Shown here: positions 24,233 through 32,998 of the stretch, piece by piece
How the letters are laid out: each line of letters begins with the position of its first letter
How positions within the stretch are numbered: the first letter of the stretch is position 1
NCBI RefSeq assembly: GCF_945869175.1
Contig: NZ_CAMBNZ010000013.1
Span: 1-42,596 of the forward strand
Source: Limnohabitans sp. Rim8
GTDB taxonomy: Bacteria; Pseudomonadota; Gammaproteobacteria; Burkholderiales; Burkholderiaceae_C
DNA: 42,596 nt
Reading direction: 5' to 3'
Notes under the pieces: model-generated
What the model saw: only the letters and a program-made list of their open reading frames with translations
The model's database searches: none
What the model was told of the DNA's origin: nothing
Position numbers and translations under genes: made by a program

Positions 24233-27010
24233 GTGTCTGTTGTCGCGTCTAAAACCGTTTCTGTGCCCCCCATGAAGTTGTCCGGTCTGGAGCCTGTCTC
24301 CATCGGCACCGGGTCGCTGTTCGTCAACGTGGGCGAGCGCACCAACGTGACCGGCTCCAAGGCTTTTGCCCGCATGATTTTGAATGGCGAGTACGAGCAG
24401 GCTTTGGCTGTGGCGCGTCAGCAGGTCGAAAACGGCGCGCAGATCATCGACGTGAACATGGACGAAGCCATGCTTGACAGTCAGGCGGCCATGGTTCGCT
24501 TTTTGAACCTCATGGCCGGTGAGCCCGACATCGCGCGTGTGCCGGTGATGGTGGATTCGTCCAAATGGACGGTGATCGAAGCCGGTCTGCGCTGCATCCA
24601 GGGCAAGGGCATCGTGAACTCAATCAGCATGAAAGAGGGCTTGGACGAGTTCAAACGCCAGGCCAAGCTGGTCAAGCGCTATGGCGCGGCCGCTGTGGTG
24701 ATGGCGTTCGACGAAAAAGGCCAGGCCGACACGTACGAACGCAAGGTTGAAATTTGCGAGCGCGCTTACCGCGTGCTGGTCGATGAGGTGGACTTCCCGC
24801 CTGAAGACATCATTTTTGACCCCAACATTTTTGCCATCGCCACCGGCATCGAAGAGCACGACAACTACGCGGTGGACTTCATCAACGCCACGCGCTGGAT
24901 CAAGCAAAACCTGCCGGGTGCCAAGGTGTCGGGCGGTGTGTCGAACGTGAGTTTTTCATTCCGAGGCAACGACCCGGTACGCGAAGCTATCCACACCGTG
25001 TTCCTGTACCACGCCATCCAGGCCGGCATGGACATGGGCATCGTCAACGCCGGCATGATGGGCGTGTACGACGACCTCGAGCCCGTTCTGCGCGAACGTG
25101 TGGAAGACGTGGTGCTGAACCGCGTGCCCCAATATAAAGACGGCGAAGCGCAACTGACCCCGGGCGAGCGCCTGATTGAAGTGGCCGAAACGGCCAAAGG
25201 CGCGGCCAAAGACGACAGCCAAAAGCTGGCTTGGCGCGGCACGCCCGATGCGCCTGTGCGCGTGGCGCAGCGCCTGAGTCATTCGCTGGTGCACGGTATC
25301 ACCGACTTCATCAGCGACGACACCGAAGAGGCCTACCAAGAGATCCTTGCCAAGGGTGGTCGCCCGCTGCATGTGATCGAAGGCCCGCTGATGGACGGCA
25401 TGAACGTCGTCGGTGACCTGTTCGGCCAGGGCAAGATGTTCTTGCCGCAAGTGGTCAAGAGCGCCCGCGTGATGAAGCAGGCCGTAGCGCATTTGCTGCC
25501 CTACATCGAGGCCGAAAAACTCGCACAAGAAGCCGCGGGCGAAGACGTGAAAGCCAAAGGCAAGATCGTGATCGCCACCGTCAAGGGCGATGTGCACGAC
25601 ATCGGCAAAAACATCGTCACCGTGGTCTTGCAGTGCAACAACTTTGAAGTGGTCAACATGGGCGTGATGGTGCCCTGCCACGAAATTTTGGCCAAAGCCA
25701 AAGAAGAGAACGCCGACATCATTGGCTTGTCGGGTCTGATCACACCCAGCCTCGAAGAGATGCAGTACGTGGCGGCCGAGATGGAAAAAGACCCGTACTT
25801 CCGCGAGCGCCAAATGCCGCTGCTCATTGGCGGCGCCACCTGCAGCCGCGTGCACACCGCTGTGAAGATTGCGCCCCACTACACCGGCCCGGTGGTCTAT
25901 GTGCCTGACGCCTCGCGCAGCGTGGGTGTGGCGCAAGGCCTGTTGTCTGAACAAGCGACCAAGTTCATCGCCGACTTGAACACCGATTACGACAAGGTGC
26001 GTGAGCAGCACGCCAACAAAAAACAAACCCCGCTTTGGACCTTGGCACAGGTTCGCGCCAACAAGACGCCGATCGACTGGGCCCAAGGTGTTCCCGCCGC
26101 GCCCAAGTTCATTGGCCGGCGCGTGTTCAAAAACTACGACTTGGCCGAGATCGCGCAATACATCGACTGGGGCCCGTTCTTCCAGACCTGGGACCTGGCC
26201 GGACCTTATCCCGCCATCCTCGACGACGAGGTGGTGGGCGAGCAAGCCCGCAAGGTCTTGGCCGACGGCCAAGCGATGCTGCAAAAAATCATCGACGGCC
26301 GCTGGGTCACGGCCAACGCCGTGCTGGGCTTGTACCCGGCCAACTGCGTGAATGACGACGACATCGCTTTGTATGCCGATGAGTCCCGAAAGAAATTGGC
26401 CATGACCTGGCGCGGCCTGCGTCAGCAGACCGAAAAGCACATGATCGATGGGGTCATGCGCCCCAGCCGTTGCCTCGCCGACTTCGTGGCACCCCAAGGC
26501 ACCGCGCCAGACCATGTCGGCGTTTTCGCTGTGACCGCAGGCATTGGGGCCGACAAGCGCGCAGCCGCTTTTGAAGCCGAACACGACGACTACAGCGCCA
26601 TCATGCTCAAGTCACTGGCCGACCGCTTGGCCGAGGCGCTGGCCGAATGCCTGCACAAAAAAGTGCGCACCGACCTGTGGGGCTATGCCGCTGGCGAAGC
26701 GTTGAGCAACGAAGACCTCATTGCCGAAAAGTACCAGGGCATCCGCCCAGCGCCGGGCTACCCGGCTTGCCCCGACCACAGCGCAAAAAAGGCGATGTTC
26801 GACTTGTTGCAATGTGAAGAGATTGGCATGGGCCTGACCGAAAGCTTGGCCATGACGCCTGCGGCCAGCGTGAGCGGTTTCTACATTGCGCACACCGAGG
26901 CGCAGTATTTCAACGTGGGCAAAGTCGGTGACGACCAGGTGCAAGACTTGGCGCAACGCAGCGGGATGGCGTTGAAAGACTTGCAGCGCTTGTTGGCCCC
27001 CAACCTCTGA
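24233..27010 (+). CDS. metH: Methionine synthase folate/B12/activation modules (split MetH, part 2)
   Basis: A 925-residue protein corresponding to the C-terminal three-quarters of MetH. The pterin-binding barrel (about 15-290) has '[16 protein letters not shown]' and '[15 protein letters not shown]'. The helical cap and Rossmann B12 domain (about 330-600) follow, with cobalamin ligand His455 in '[11 protein letters not shown]'. The SAM-binding activation domain follows at about 610-925, with '[22 protein letters not shown]'. It transfers methyl from 5-methyltetrahydrofolate to homocysteine bound on the separately encoded metH1 protein. GTG at 24233 is the start because the strong Shine-Dalgarno lies 5 nt upstream; an ATG follows at 24272. 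It is controlled by the SAH riboswitch. The DUF6352 gene follows 5 bp later. Confidence 0.96.
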   Translation: MSVVASKTVSVPPMKLSGLEPVSIGTGSLFVNVGERTNVTGSKAFARMILNGEYEQALAVARQQVENGAQIIDVNMDEAMLDSQAAMVRFLNLMAGEPDIARVPVMVDSSKWTVIEAGLRCIQGKGIVNSISMKEGLDEFKRQAKLVKRYGAAAVVMAFDEKGQADTYERKVEICERAYRVLVDEVDFPPEDIIFDPNIFAIATGIEEHDNYAVDFINATRWIKQNLPGAKVSGGVSNVSFSFRGNDPVREAIHTVFLYHAIQAGMDMGIVNAGMMGVYDDLEPVLRERVEDVVLNRVPQYKDGEAQLTPGERLIEVAETAKGAAKDDSQKLAWRGTPDAPVRVAQRLSHSLVHGITDFISDDTEEAYQEILAKGGRPLHVIEGPLMDGMNVVGDLFGQGKMFLPQVVKSARVMKQAVAHLLPYIEAEKLAQEAAGEDVKAKGKIVIATVKGDVHDIGKNIVTVVLQCNNFEVVNMGVMVPCHEILAKAKEENADIIGLSGLITPSLEEMQYVAAEMEKDPYFRERQMPLLIGGATCSRVHTAVKIAPHYTGPVVYVPDASRSVGVAQGLLSEQATKFIADLNTDYDKVREQHANKKQTPLWTLAQVRANKTPIDWAQGVPAAPKFIGRRVFKNYDLAEIAQYIDWGPFFQTWDLAGPYPAILDDEVVGEQARKVLADGQAMLQKIIDGRWVTANAVLGLYPANCVNDDDIALYADESRKKLAMTWRGLRQQTEKHMIDGVMRPSRCLADFVAPQGTAPDHVGVFAVTAGIGADKRAAAFEAEHDDYSAIMLKSLADRLAEALAECLHKKVRTDLWGYAAGEALSNEDLIAEKYQGIRPAPGYPACPDHSAKKAMFDLLQCEEIGMGLTESLAMTPAASVSGFYIAHTEAQYFNVGKVGDDQVQDLAQRSGMALKDLQRLLAPNL

Positions 27011-27015
27011 ACACC

Positions 27016-28086
27016 ATGCAGACTTTTTGGACCGGCTGCGGCCACCAACTCCTGACGCGCAACGAACGCGGCTGGGTGAGTGCCACGCCCGACTATTGGC
27101 GCCTGTGGTTGCAGCGTCCCGAATTGGCGCTGGTGGCCGAATCTTGCAAGGCTGAAAAACGGTTGCATGCCGCCTTGATGGATGCGCCCCACATGCAGGT
27201 CACCCCTGCAGACTACAAATATTTCAAGGACGACGATGTCCGTGAAAATTACAAACTCTTTCTGCGTTTTCGCGATGACGTGGAAAGCGCGGGTTCGCTC
27301 GAGGCGGCCTACATGGCTTGGATGCTGAGCGGCCATGTCCAGCTGCCGCCCCTGTTCATCGATCTGGTGGTGCAGGCCATGGTGTGCAATGTGCTGAAGG
27401 GCGTGGACGATGCCTGGGTCTGGCGTGCGGCCGAGTTGCTGTTTCGCCGCCAACGCATCACCATCGAAGGCGGGCGCGTGCTGTCGGGGGACAGCGAAAC
27501 CTTGGACACCCTGCAAGCCACCGGAGGCTTGGGTGAGATGGGGCGTTTGCTGATGGAAGGCGGCGCCACGCTCAAGGCGGTGGACGTGAAGGTGCTGCAC
27601 CCGGACAATGCCAACCGTTATTTTGCGCAGCGCGAAGGTCTGGGCCGCTACGCTTTCTTGCTCGACATGACGCACGAACTCCAGAACGAATTGCCCCATG
27701 GACTGATTTTGAAAATGGTCAATGCCCATTCGGGACTCAAAGCCCTGGCCGCCGTGCTGACCCGTTGGGTGCAACACTTCATGGGAACGTCGGTGCAGAT
27801 CGAGCCGGTACAAAAAGTGGATGACCCCGCTTGGCGCTGGCATGTGGGTTTGGACGCCACAGCCACCGCTTTGCTCAACGACTTGTATCAGGGTCAGGAA
27901 CTGACCGCCCAACGCCAGCAGCAGCTCGTCAGCCTGTTCAAACTGCGCTTTGACAACCCGCAAGACATGCGCGCCGATGTGCAAGGCAAGCCGGTGTATT
28001 TGGGGCTGGCCATGAACGAGCAAGGCTTGCTCAAGCTCAAGCCCCAAAATCTGCTGCTCAATTTGCCTTTTTCCCGCCCTGCTTGA
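27016..28086 (+). CDS. DUF6352 family protein
   Basis: A 356-residue soluble protein, recognised as the DUF6352 group common in Burkholderiales. The N-terminal 'FWTGCGHQLL' and an acidic, helical 'DDDVRENYKLFLRFRDDVESAGSLEAAY' are followed by 'LPPLFIDLVVQAMVCNVL', 'VWRAAELLFRRQRITIEGG' and 'LDMTHELQNELPHGL'. No catalytic motif, signal peptide or membrane span is visible. It begins 5 bp after metH2 and so probably shares its transcript, but no functional link to methionine synthesis can be drawn. Function unknown. Confidence 0.75.
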   Translation: MQTFWTGCGHQLLTRNERGWVSATPDYWRLWLQRPELALVAESCKAEKRLHAALMDAPHMQVTPADYKYFKDDDVRENYKLFLRFRDDVESAGSLEAAYMAWMLSGHVQLPPLFIDLVVQAMVCNVLKGVDDAWVWRAAELLFRRQRITIEGGRVLSGDSETLDTLQATGGLGEMGRLLMEGGATLKAVDVKVLHPDNANRYFAQREGLGRYAFLLDMTHELQNELPHGLILKMVNAHSGLKALAAVLTRWVQHFMGTSVQIEPVQKVDDPAWRWHVGLDATATALLNDLYQGQELTAQRQQQLVSLFKLRFDNPQDMRADVQGKPVYLGLAMNEQGLLKLKPQNLLLNLPFSRPA

Positions 28087-28129
28087 GCGTTTGTTGCTCA
28101 GGCTTTTCTGACTCTTACTCATCCAGCAC

Positions 28130-28573
28130 ATGATCAAACTTGCCCTTCGCCTTTCCTGTCTCGCCTTCGTCCTGTCAGCCCCAGTGGCCATGGCGCAAAA
28201 CGCGGTGACCGCAGCCGCCGCCAAAGAAGACGGCGCTGTGTTGACTTCCAGTGGGCTGGTCTACCGAAGCCTGAAAGACGGCAACGGGGCCAGCCCCACG
28301 GCCAGCGACAAAGTCACGGTGCACTACAAAGGCACCTTCCCAGACGGGCGTGAATTTGACAGTTCTTACAAACGGGGTCAACCCATTGACTTTCCCCTCA
28401 ACCGCGTCATCGCGTGTTGGACCGAAGGCGTGCAGCGCATGAAAGTGGGTGGCAAAGCCAAGTTGACCTGCCCGCCTGAAATCGCTTACGGTGCACGGGG
28501 TGCGGGCAACGCGGTGCCACCCAACGCCACCCTGTTGTTCGAAGTCGAGTTGCTGGGCATTCAAGGCAAGTGA
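28130..28573 (+). CDS. FKBP-type peptidyl-prolyl cis-trans isomerase, periplasmic
   Basis: A 147-residue protein with a Sec signal peptide ('LALRLSCLAFVLSAPVAMAQ', cleavage near 23) and one FKBP domain. The domain runs from 'SSGLVYRSLKDG' through 'VTVHYKGTFPDGREFDSSY', 'VIACWTEGVQRMKVGGKAKL' and 'IAYGARGAGNAVPPNATLLF' to 'VELLGI'. These are the residues that line the proline pocket. It probably speeds prolyl isomerisation of exported proteins. The usual V-I-P-G-W is V-I-A-C-W here, a conservative oddity. It follows the DUF6352 gene by 43 bp and precedes ynjB. Confidence 0.93.
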   Translation: MIKLALRLSCLAFVLSAPVAMAQNAVTAAAAKEDGAVLTSSGLVYRSLKDGNGASPTASDKVTVHYKGTFPDGREFDSSYKRGQPIDFPLNRVIACWTEGVQRMKVGGKAKLTCPPEIAYGARGAGNAVPPNATLLFEVELLGIQGK

Positions 28574-28620
28574 TGCCTTTGACGCTATTTACAGGACCAC
28601 CGCACCCTCCCTGACACGAG

Positions 28621-29892
28621 ATGCCTGACATGACACACCAGACTTCTTGCCCCACCGAAACACCGCAGCGGCGGTGGAATCGTCGGCAAACCTTGGCTGC
28701 TTGTGGGGCGGTTTCGGTGTGGCCCGCTACGGTGGCTGTGCGCCCGGCGGCGGCGCAAGTTGCCAACACCACTTGGCCCGACACCCTGCACGCCGCACGC
28801 GGCCAGACCGTTTTCTTCAACGCCTGGGCGGGCAGTGAGCGGATCAACGCTTACCTGCAATGGGCCGCAGGCGAGTTGCAACGCGACTTGGGCGTCAAGC
28901 TGCAACACGTCAAGATCAGCGATGCGGCCGATGTGGTCAAGCGCGTGCGCGCCGAAAAGCAAGCTGGGCGCCAAGACACCGAAGGCACGGTGGACCTGGT
29001 CTGGGTCAATGGTGAAAACTTTGCCGCCTTGAAACGCGAGGGTCTGCTGTCTGCGCCGTTCGCTCAATCCCTGCCCAACTTCCAGTGGGTGGACACCGCA
29101 GGCAAGCCCACCACGTTGGTCGATTTTTCGGTGCCCACGGAGGGTTTGGAATCGCCTTGGGGCATGGCCCAGCTGACGTTTTTTGCCGATGCCAAACGTC
29201 TGCCCAAGCCCCCGCAAAGCATGGCCGAGTTGTTGGCTTTGGCCCGCAGCCAACCGGGACGCATCAGTTACCCCCGCCCCCCCGAGTTCCATGGCACCAC
29301 CTTCATCAAGCAGGCCCTGATCGAGCACGCGCCCGATGCGAAAGCGCTGGCCCAGCCCGTGACGCCAGCTTCACTGGAAGCGCAAGCCGCGCCGCTGTGG
29401 CGCTTTCTGGATGCGTTGCACCCACATCTGTGGCGTGGTGGCAAGCAGTTTCCTCTGAATGCGGGAGCTGTTCGCCAAATGATGGCCGATGGTGAACTGG
29501 TGATGGCGCTCACCTTCAACCCCAACGAAGCGGCCAACGAGATCGCGGCCAAGCGCCTGAGCGCCACGGTGCAGAGCTGGCAGTTTGCCAAGGGGACAAT
29601 CGGCAACACGCATTTTGTGGCCATCCCCTACAACGCGCCCAGCAAAGCGGGAGCACAAGTGGTGGCCAACTTTTTGCTGTCGCCTGCCGCGCAGGCGCGC
29701 AAGGCCGACATCGACGTGTGGGGCGACCCGACGGTGCTGGACTTGGCGCGACTGCCCGCCGCAGACCGCGCGAAGTTTTTGTCGGCCCCGCGCGCTGGGC
29801 AAGTGCGCCAAAGCGCTCCGGCCTTGCCCGAGCCGCACGCATCTTGGGTCGATGCGCTCGAAAAAGAATGGACCCGCCGCTACGGCGTGTGA
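28621..29892 (+). CDS. ynjB: YnjB-like ABC transporter substrate-binding protein
   Basis: A 423-residue binding protein with an N-terminal export signal ('RRQTLAACGAVSVW', ending near 'AAAQ'; the double arginine suggests Tat or Sec). The mature protein follows E. coli YnjB: 'QTVFFNAWAGSERINAYLQW', 'VDLVWVNGENFAALKREGL', 'PPEFHGTTFIKQALIE', 'LVMALTFNPNEAANEI' and 'GTIGNTHFVAIPYNAPSKAG'. It heads a ynjB-ynjC-ynjD-ynjF operon. The ligand is not experimentally known; the subfamily is related to thiamine/iron/polyamine binders. Start at 28621 or 28630 (both ATG); the Shine-Dalgarno is weak. Confidence 0.88.
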   Translation: MPDMTHQTSCPTETPQRRWNRRQTLAACGAVSVWPATVAVRPAAAQVANTTWPDTLHAARGQTVFFNAWAGSERINAYLQWAAGELQRDLGVKLQHVKISDAADVVKRVRAEKQAGRQDTEGTVDLVWVNGENFAALKREGLLSAPFAQSLPNFQWVDTAGKPTTLVDFSVPTEGLESPWGMAQLTFFADAKRLPKPPQSMAELLALARSQPGRISYPRPPEFHGTTFIKQALIEHAPDAKALAQPVTPASLEAQAAPLWRFLDALHPHLWRGGKQFPLNAGAVRQMMADGELVMALTFNPNEAANEIAAKRLSATVQSWQFAKGTIGNTHFVAIPYNAPSKAGAQVVANFLLSPAAQARKADIDVWGDPTVLDLARLPAADRAKFLSAPRAGQVRQSAPALPEPHASWVDALEKEWTRRYGV

Positions 29893-29893
29893 C

Positions 29894-31576
29894 ATGCCGA
29901 CCGTGAAGGTCCTTTTGCCTGTGCTGCTGGCCGCGCTGGCGGGATTGCCCACGTTGTGGGTGCTGTCCGCCGCGTTGGTGCAGTTGCTGGACGCCCAAGC
30001 TTGGCAAGCCCTGTGGATGGACCCGCAAATTGGGCGCGCTTGGGGCATGACCTTGTGGACCGGTTTGGCCTCGACCGCATTGGCGTGGATCACGTTGGCG
30101 CATGTGTTGGCCCGTGGCTTCATCCGCCAACAACTGGGGCGTTGGCTGTCGCGTCTGCCGGCCTTGCTGGCCACGCCGCACGCGGCCATGGCCATTGGTT
30201 TGGTGCTGTGGCTATCGCCCAGCGGCTGGGCGCTGCGGCTGGTGTCGCCAGGTCTCACCGGCTTTGACGCACCGCCGCCTTGGTTCACCACGCAAGACCC
30301 GTGGGGCCTGGGTCTGATCCTGGCGCTGTGGCTCAAAGAGCTGCCGTTTTTGCTGTGGGTGGCCGCCACCCAAAAGCCGCGCGAAGACCGGCGCCGCCGC
30401 TGGCAAGCCGCATACGCGCTGGCCCACACCCTGGGCCGCACCCCCGCACAAGCGTTTGCACAAATCATTTGGCCGCAACTGGCACCGCGCCTGCGCTGGC
30501 CGCTGCTGGCGGTGCTGGCCTATGGCCTCACGGTGGTCGACATGGCCCTCATCATCGGCCCCGCCACACCGCCCACCTTGGCGGTGCTGGCCTGGCAATG
30601 GCTGAGCGAAGCCGACCTGCTTACGCAATCGCAAGGCGTGGCGGCGGCGGGGTGGTTGACGGGCACGGTGTTGGTGGGGGGCGTGCTCACGGTGTTGGTG
30701 TTGCGAGTGCTTGCGGCCACGCGCCCATTCACGAGCAGGGGCAAGCGCCCGCCGAAACCCCCCACATGGGTTTTGCATTTTTGTAGGAAGCTGCCCCTGC
30801 AGCCGAACGTCATCTGGACCACCCTCCTCACCGCCTATGCCGCCGTCTGGTTCGCCCTGACTGTGGGCAGTGTTTCAGGCGTGTGGTCTTTCCCCCAAGT
30901 GTGGCCCGAGCTGTGGACGCTGGGCGCCTGGCAACAAGTGGCCAACAGCGCACACACCGTGTGGACCACGCTGGGCCTGGGCGTGGCATCGGCCAGTGTG
31001 TGTTTGTTGTGGTCGGTGGCTTGGTTGGAGTGGGCCCCGCGCCGTTGGCAGCAAGCCTTGCAACCCTGGTTTTTGTTGCCGCTGGTCTTGCCTTCGGTGC
31101 TGTGGGTGGTCGGCTTGTACAGCCTGGCGCTGCACACCCGGCTTGAAGGCCAATGGCTGGGCTTGTGCCTGGCGCACGCGGTCATGGTTTTGCCCTATGT
31201 GCTGCTGGCGCTGGTGCCTGCGTATCATGCGGTGGACCCGCGCCAAGCCGCGCTGGTGGCCAGCTTGGGCCATGGCCGCTGGGTGTATCTAAGGCGCGTG
31301 AAGTGGCCATTGCTCCAACGCGCCATCGCCTCGGCTTGGGCCGTGGGCTTTGCAGTCAGCGTGGCGCAATACCTGCCCACGCTCTACGTGGGCGCGGGCC
31401 GCTTTGCCACCGTCACCACCGAAGCCGTCACCTTGGCCGCGGGCGCGCAACGCTCGCTCATGAGCGCCTACGCCGCGCTGCAAATGCTCTTGCCCATCGC
31501 CGCCTTTGCGCTGGCCGCGTGGCTGGGCCGCCCGCGCCGATTTGAGAAGATCGCCCCCATGAAAGCCACACCATGA
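29894..31576 (+). CDS. ynjC: YnjC-like ABC transporter permease, tandem two-domain
   Basis: A 560-residue membrane protein with two permease halves in one chain and about 12 hydrophobic segments, as in E. coli YnjC (511 residues). Each half has an EAA-type coupling loop: 'AHTLGRTPAQAFAQIIWPQL' in the first and 'VASLGHGRWVYLRRVKWPLL' in the second. The ATG at 29894 lies 1 bp after the ynjB stop; the open frame from 29585 inside ynjB is not used. It overlaps ynjD by 4 bp. The halves are divergent enough that the pore may be asymmetric. Confidence 0.9.
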   Translation: MPTVKVLLPVLLAALAGLPTLWVLSAALVQLLDAQAWQALWMDPQIGRAWGMTLWTGLASTALAWITLAHVLARGFIRQQLGRWLSRLPALLATPHAAMAIGLVLWLSPSGWALRLVSPGLTGFDAPPPWFTTQDPWGLGLILALWLKELPFLLWVAATQKPREDRRRRWQAAYALAHTLGRTPAQAFAQIIWPQLAPRLRWPLLAVLAYGLTVVDMALIIGPATPPTLAVLAWQWLSEADLLTQSQGVAAAGWLTGTVLVGGVLTVLVLRVLAATRPFTSRGKRPPKPPTWVLHFCRKLPLQPNVIWTTLLTAYAAVWFALTVGSVSGVWSFPQVWPELWTLGAWQQVANSAHTVWTTLGLGVASASVCLLWSVAWLEWAPRRWQQALQPWFLLPLVLPSVLWVVGLYSLALHTRLEGQWLGLCLAHAVMVLPYVLLALVPAYHAVDPRQAALVASLGHGRWVYLRRVKWPLLQRAIASAWAVGFAVSVAQYLPTLYVGAGRFATVTTEAVTLAAGAQRSLMSAYAALQMLLPIAAFALAAWLGRPRRFEKIAPMKATP

Positions 31577-32280
31577 CCGACACCCCACAAGATGGCCTGC
31601 ACGTTCACATCGAACGCTTGGGCAGCGCGCTTAACGTGCTGGTGAGCGGCTTGCACCTGCATGTGCCGCCCGGTGAGATCCTCACGCTCATGGGCCCGAG
31701 CGGTTCCGGCAAAAGCTCGGTGCTGGCGTCCATCGCGGGCACGCTGGCCAGCGTGTCCGAAGGGTTGTTGCCCCTGCAATTGCAAGGCTCGGTGCAACTC
31801 AATGGCCGAGAACTTGCGTACCTGCCCACCCATCAACGCGGCGTGGGCTTGGTGTTTCAAGACGCCTTGCTCTTCCCGCACATGACAGTGGCCGAGAACC
31901 TGCTGTTTGCCGTGCCCGTTATTTCCACAAACGGCACGAGCAGCACCAAAGCGCAGCGCCAAGCCCGCGTGCAACAAGCGCTGCAAGAAGCCGAGCTGAG
32001 CGGCATGGGCGAGCGCGACCCGTCCACGCTCTCCGGCGGGCAGCGTGCGCGTGTGGCGCTCATGCGCGCTTTGTTGGCCGAGCCACAAGCGCTGCTGCTG
32101 GACGAGCCGTTTTCCAAACTCGACGCCGCCTTGCGCGCCCAGCTGCGCCCGTGGGTGTTTGCGCATGTGCGCGAGCGGCGTATCCCGGTGGTGCTGGTCA
32201 CGCACGACGAACAAGACGTGGCCGACCGGCAGCGCGTGGTGCATTTGCGCGCCACCGAAGAAAGCCAAGCCCATGTTTGA
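31573..32280 (+). CDS. ynjD: YnjD-like ABC transporter ATPase
   Basis: A 235-residue ATPase with Walker A 'LMGPSGSGKSSVLASIAG', Q-loop 'VGLVFQDALLFPHMTV', signature 'LSGGQRARVALMRALL', Walker B 'ALLLDEPFSKLDAAL' and His switch 'VVLVTHDEQDVAD'. It begins within the ynjC stop (ATGA) and overlaps ynjF by 8 bp, so all four genes are translationally linked. It drives the YnjBC importer in the cytoplasm. Confidence 0.93.
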   Translation: MTDTPQDGLHVHIERLGSALNVLVSGLHLHVPPGEILTLMGPSGSGKSSVLASIAGTLASVSEGLLPLQLQGSVQLNGRELAYLPTHQRGVGLVFQDALLFPHMTVAENLLFAVPVISTNGTSSTKAQRQARVQQALQEAELSGMGERDPSTLSGGQRARVALMRALLAEPQALLLDEPFSKLDAALRAQLRPWVFAHVRERRIPVVLVTHDEQDVADRQRVVHLRATEESQAHV

Positions 32281-32878
32281 CCGCCACGCCCAAACCCTCT
32301 TGCGCCCCGCGCTGAACGCCGCCGCACGCGGCTTGGTGCGCGCAGGCGTCAGTGCCGATGCGCTGACCTGGCTGGGCTTTGCCATCGGCATGGCTGCTGC
32401 CGTGGCCATTGCGCTGCAAGCGTTGTGGTGGGGCTTGGCGCTGCTGCTGGCCTCGCGCTTGCTCGACGGCCTGGACGGCAGCGTGGCCCGCCTGACCCAG
32501 CCCACCGACGCGGGCGGCTTCCTGGACATCGCGCTCGACTTTGTGTTCTACGCCGCCATCCCCCTGGCCTTTGCGGTGGCCAACCCCACCACCAACGCCC
32601 TGCCCGCCGCCGCCCTGCTCGCCAGCTTCATCGGCACCGGCTGCAGCTTTTTGGCGTTCGCCGCACTGGCCGAAAAACGCGGCCTGACGGACACCGCCCT
32701 GCCGGGCAAAAGCTTTTACTTTTTAGGGGGTCTCACCGAAGCCACCGAAACCATCACCGTCTTCGCCGCCATGTGCATCTGGCCTGAACACTTTACGGTA
32801 TTGGCTTATGGGTTTGCTGCGCTGTGTGCGGTGACTACGGGAATGCGGGTGGGGTGGGGTTATCGGCGGTTGAAATAG
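32273..32878 (+). CDS. ynjF: YnjF-like CDP-alcohol phosphatidyltransferase family protein
   Basis: A 201-residue integral membrane enzyme of the CDP-alcohol phosphotransferase class. The signature D-G-x2-A-R-x8-G-x3-D-x3-D is intact in 'LDGSVARLTQPTDAGGFLDI' and the Asp that follows; its aspartates bind the metal and the CDP-lipid. About six transmembrane helices. Such enzymes join an alcohol (glycerol phosphate, inositol phosphate, serine and others) to CDP-diacylglycerol. The ATG at 32273 overlaps the ynjD end (ATGTTTGA). As in E. coli, ynjF follows ynjD, but the rhodanese gene ynjE that lies between them there is missing. The acceptor alcohol is unknown; it may be what the transporter imports. 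Confidence 0.9.
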   Translation: MFDRHAQTLLRPALNAAARGLVRAGVSADALTWLGFAIGMAAAVAIALQALWWGLALLLASRLLDGLDGSVARLTQPTDAGGFLDIALDFVFYAAIPLAFAVANPTTNALPAAALLASFIGTGCSFLAFAALAEKRGLTDTALPGKSFYFLGGLTEATETITVFAAMCIWPEHFTVLAYGFAALCAVTTGMRVGWGYRRLK

Positions 32879-32998
32879 TGCTTTCACCAAGTCTGGAACT
32901 GATGGCTGCTTTTCTGCGAATAACTGGCCAAATGCGGTTATTGTTCAAGTCACCGCACAGGTGCTGATTGCCAAGCACATGGCACTTTGGAAATTTTC

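Noticed and set aside
24956..26584. 542-codon open frame on the minus strand inside metH2, and similar long antisense frames within icd, the hydratase, recQ and hpd
   Set aside because: They mirror the strong codon bias of the sense genes, have low-complexity His/Gly/Val-rich translations and show no recognisable domain or ribosome-binding site.
32919..32942. AATAAC/GTTATT inverted repeat between ynjF and the fusion gene
   Set aside because: Six weak A/T-rich pairs over a 12-nt loop, no T-run; likely chance.
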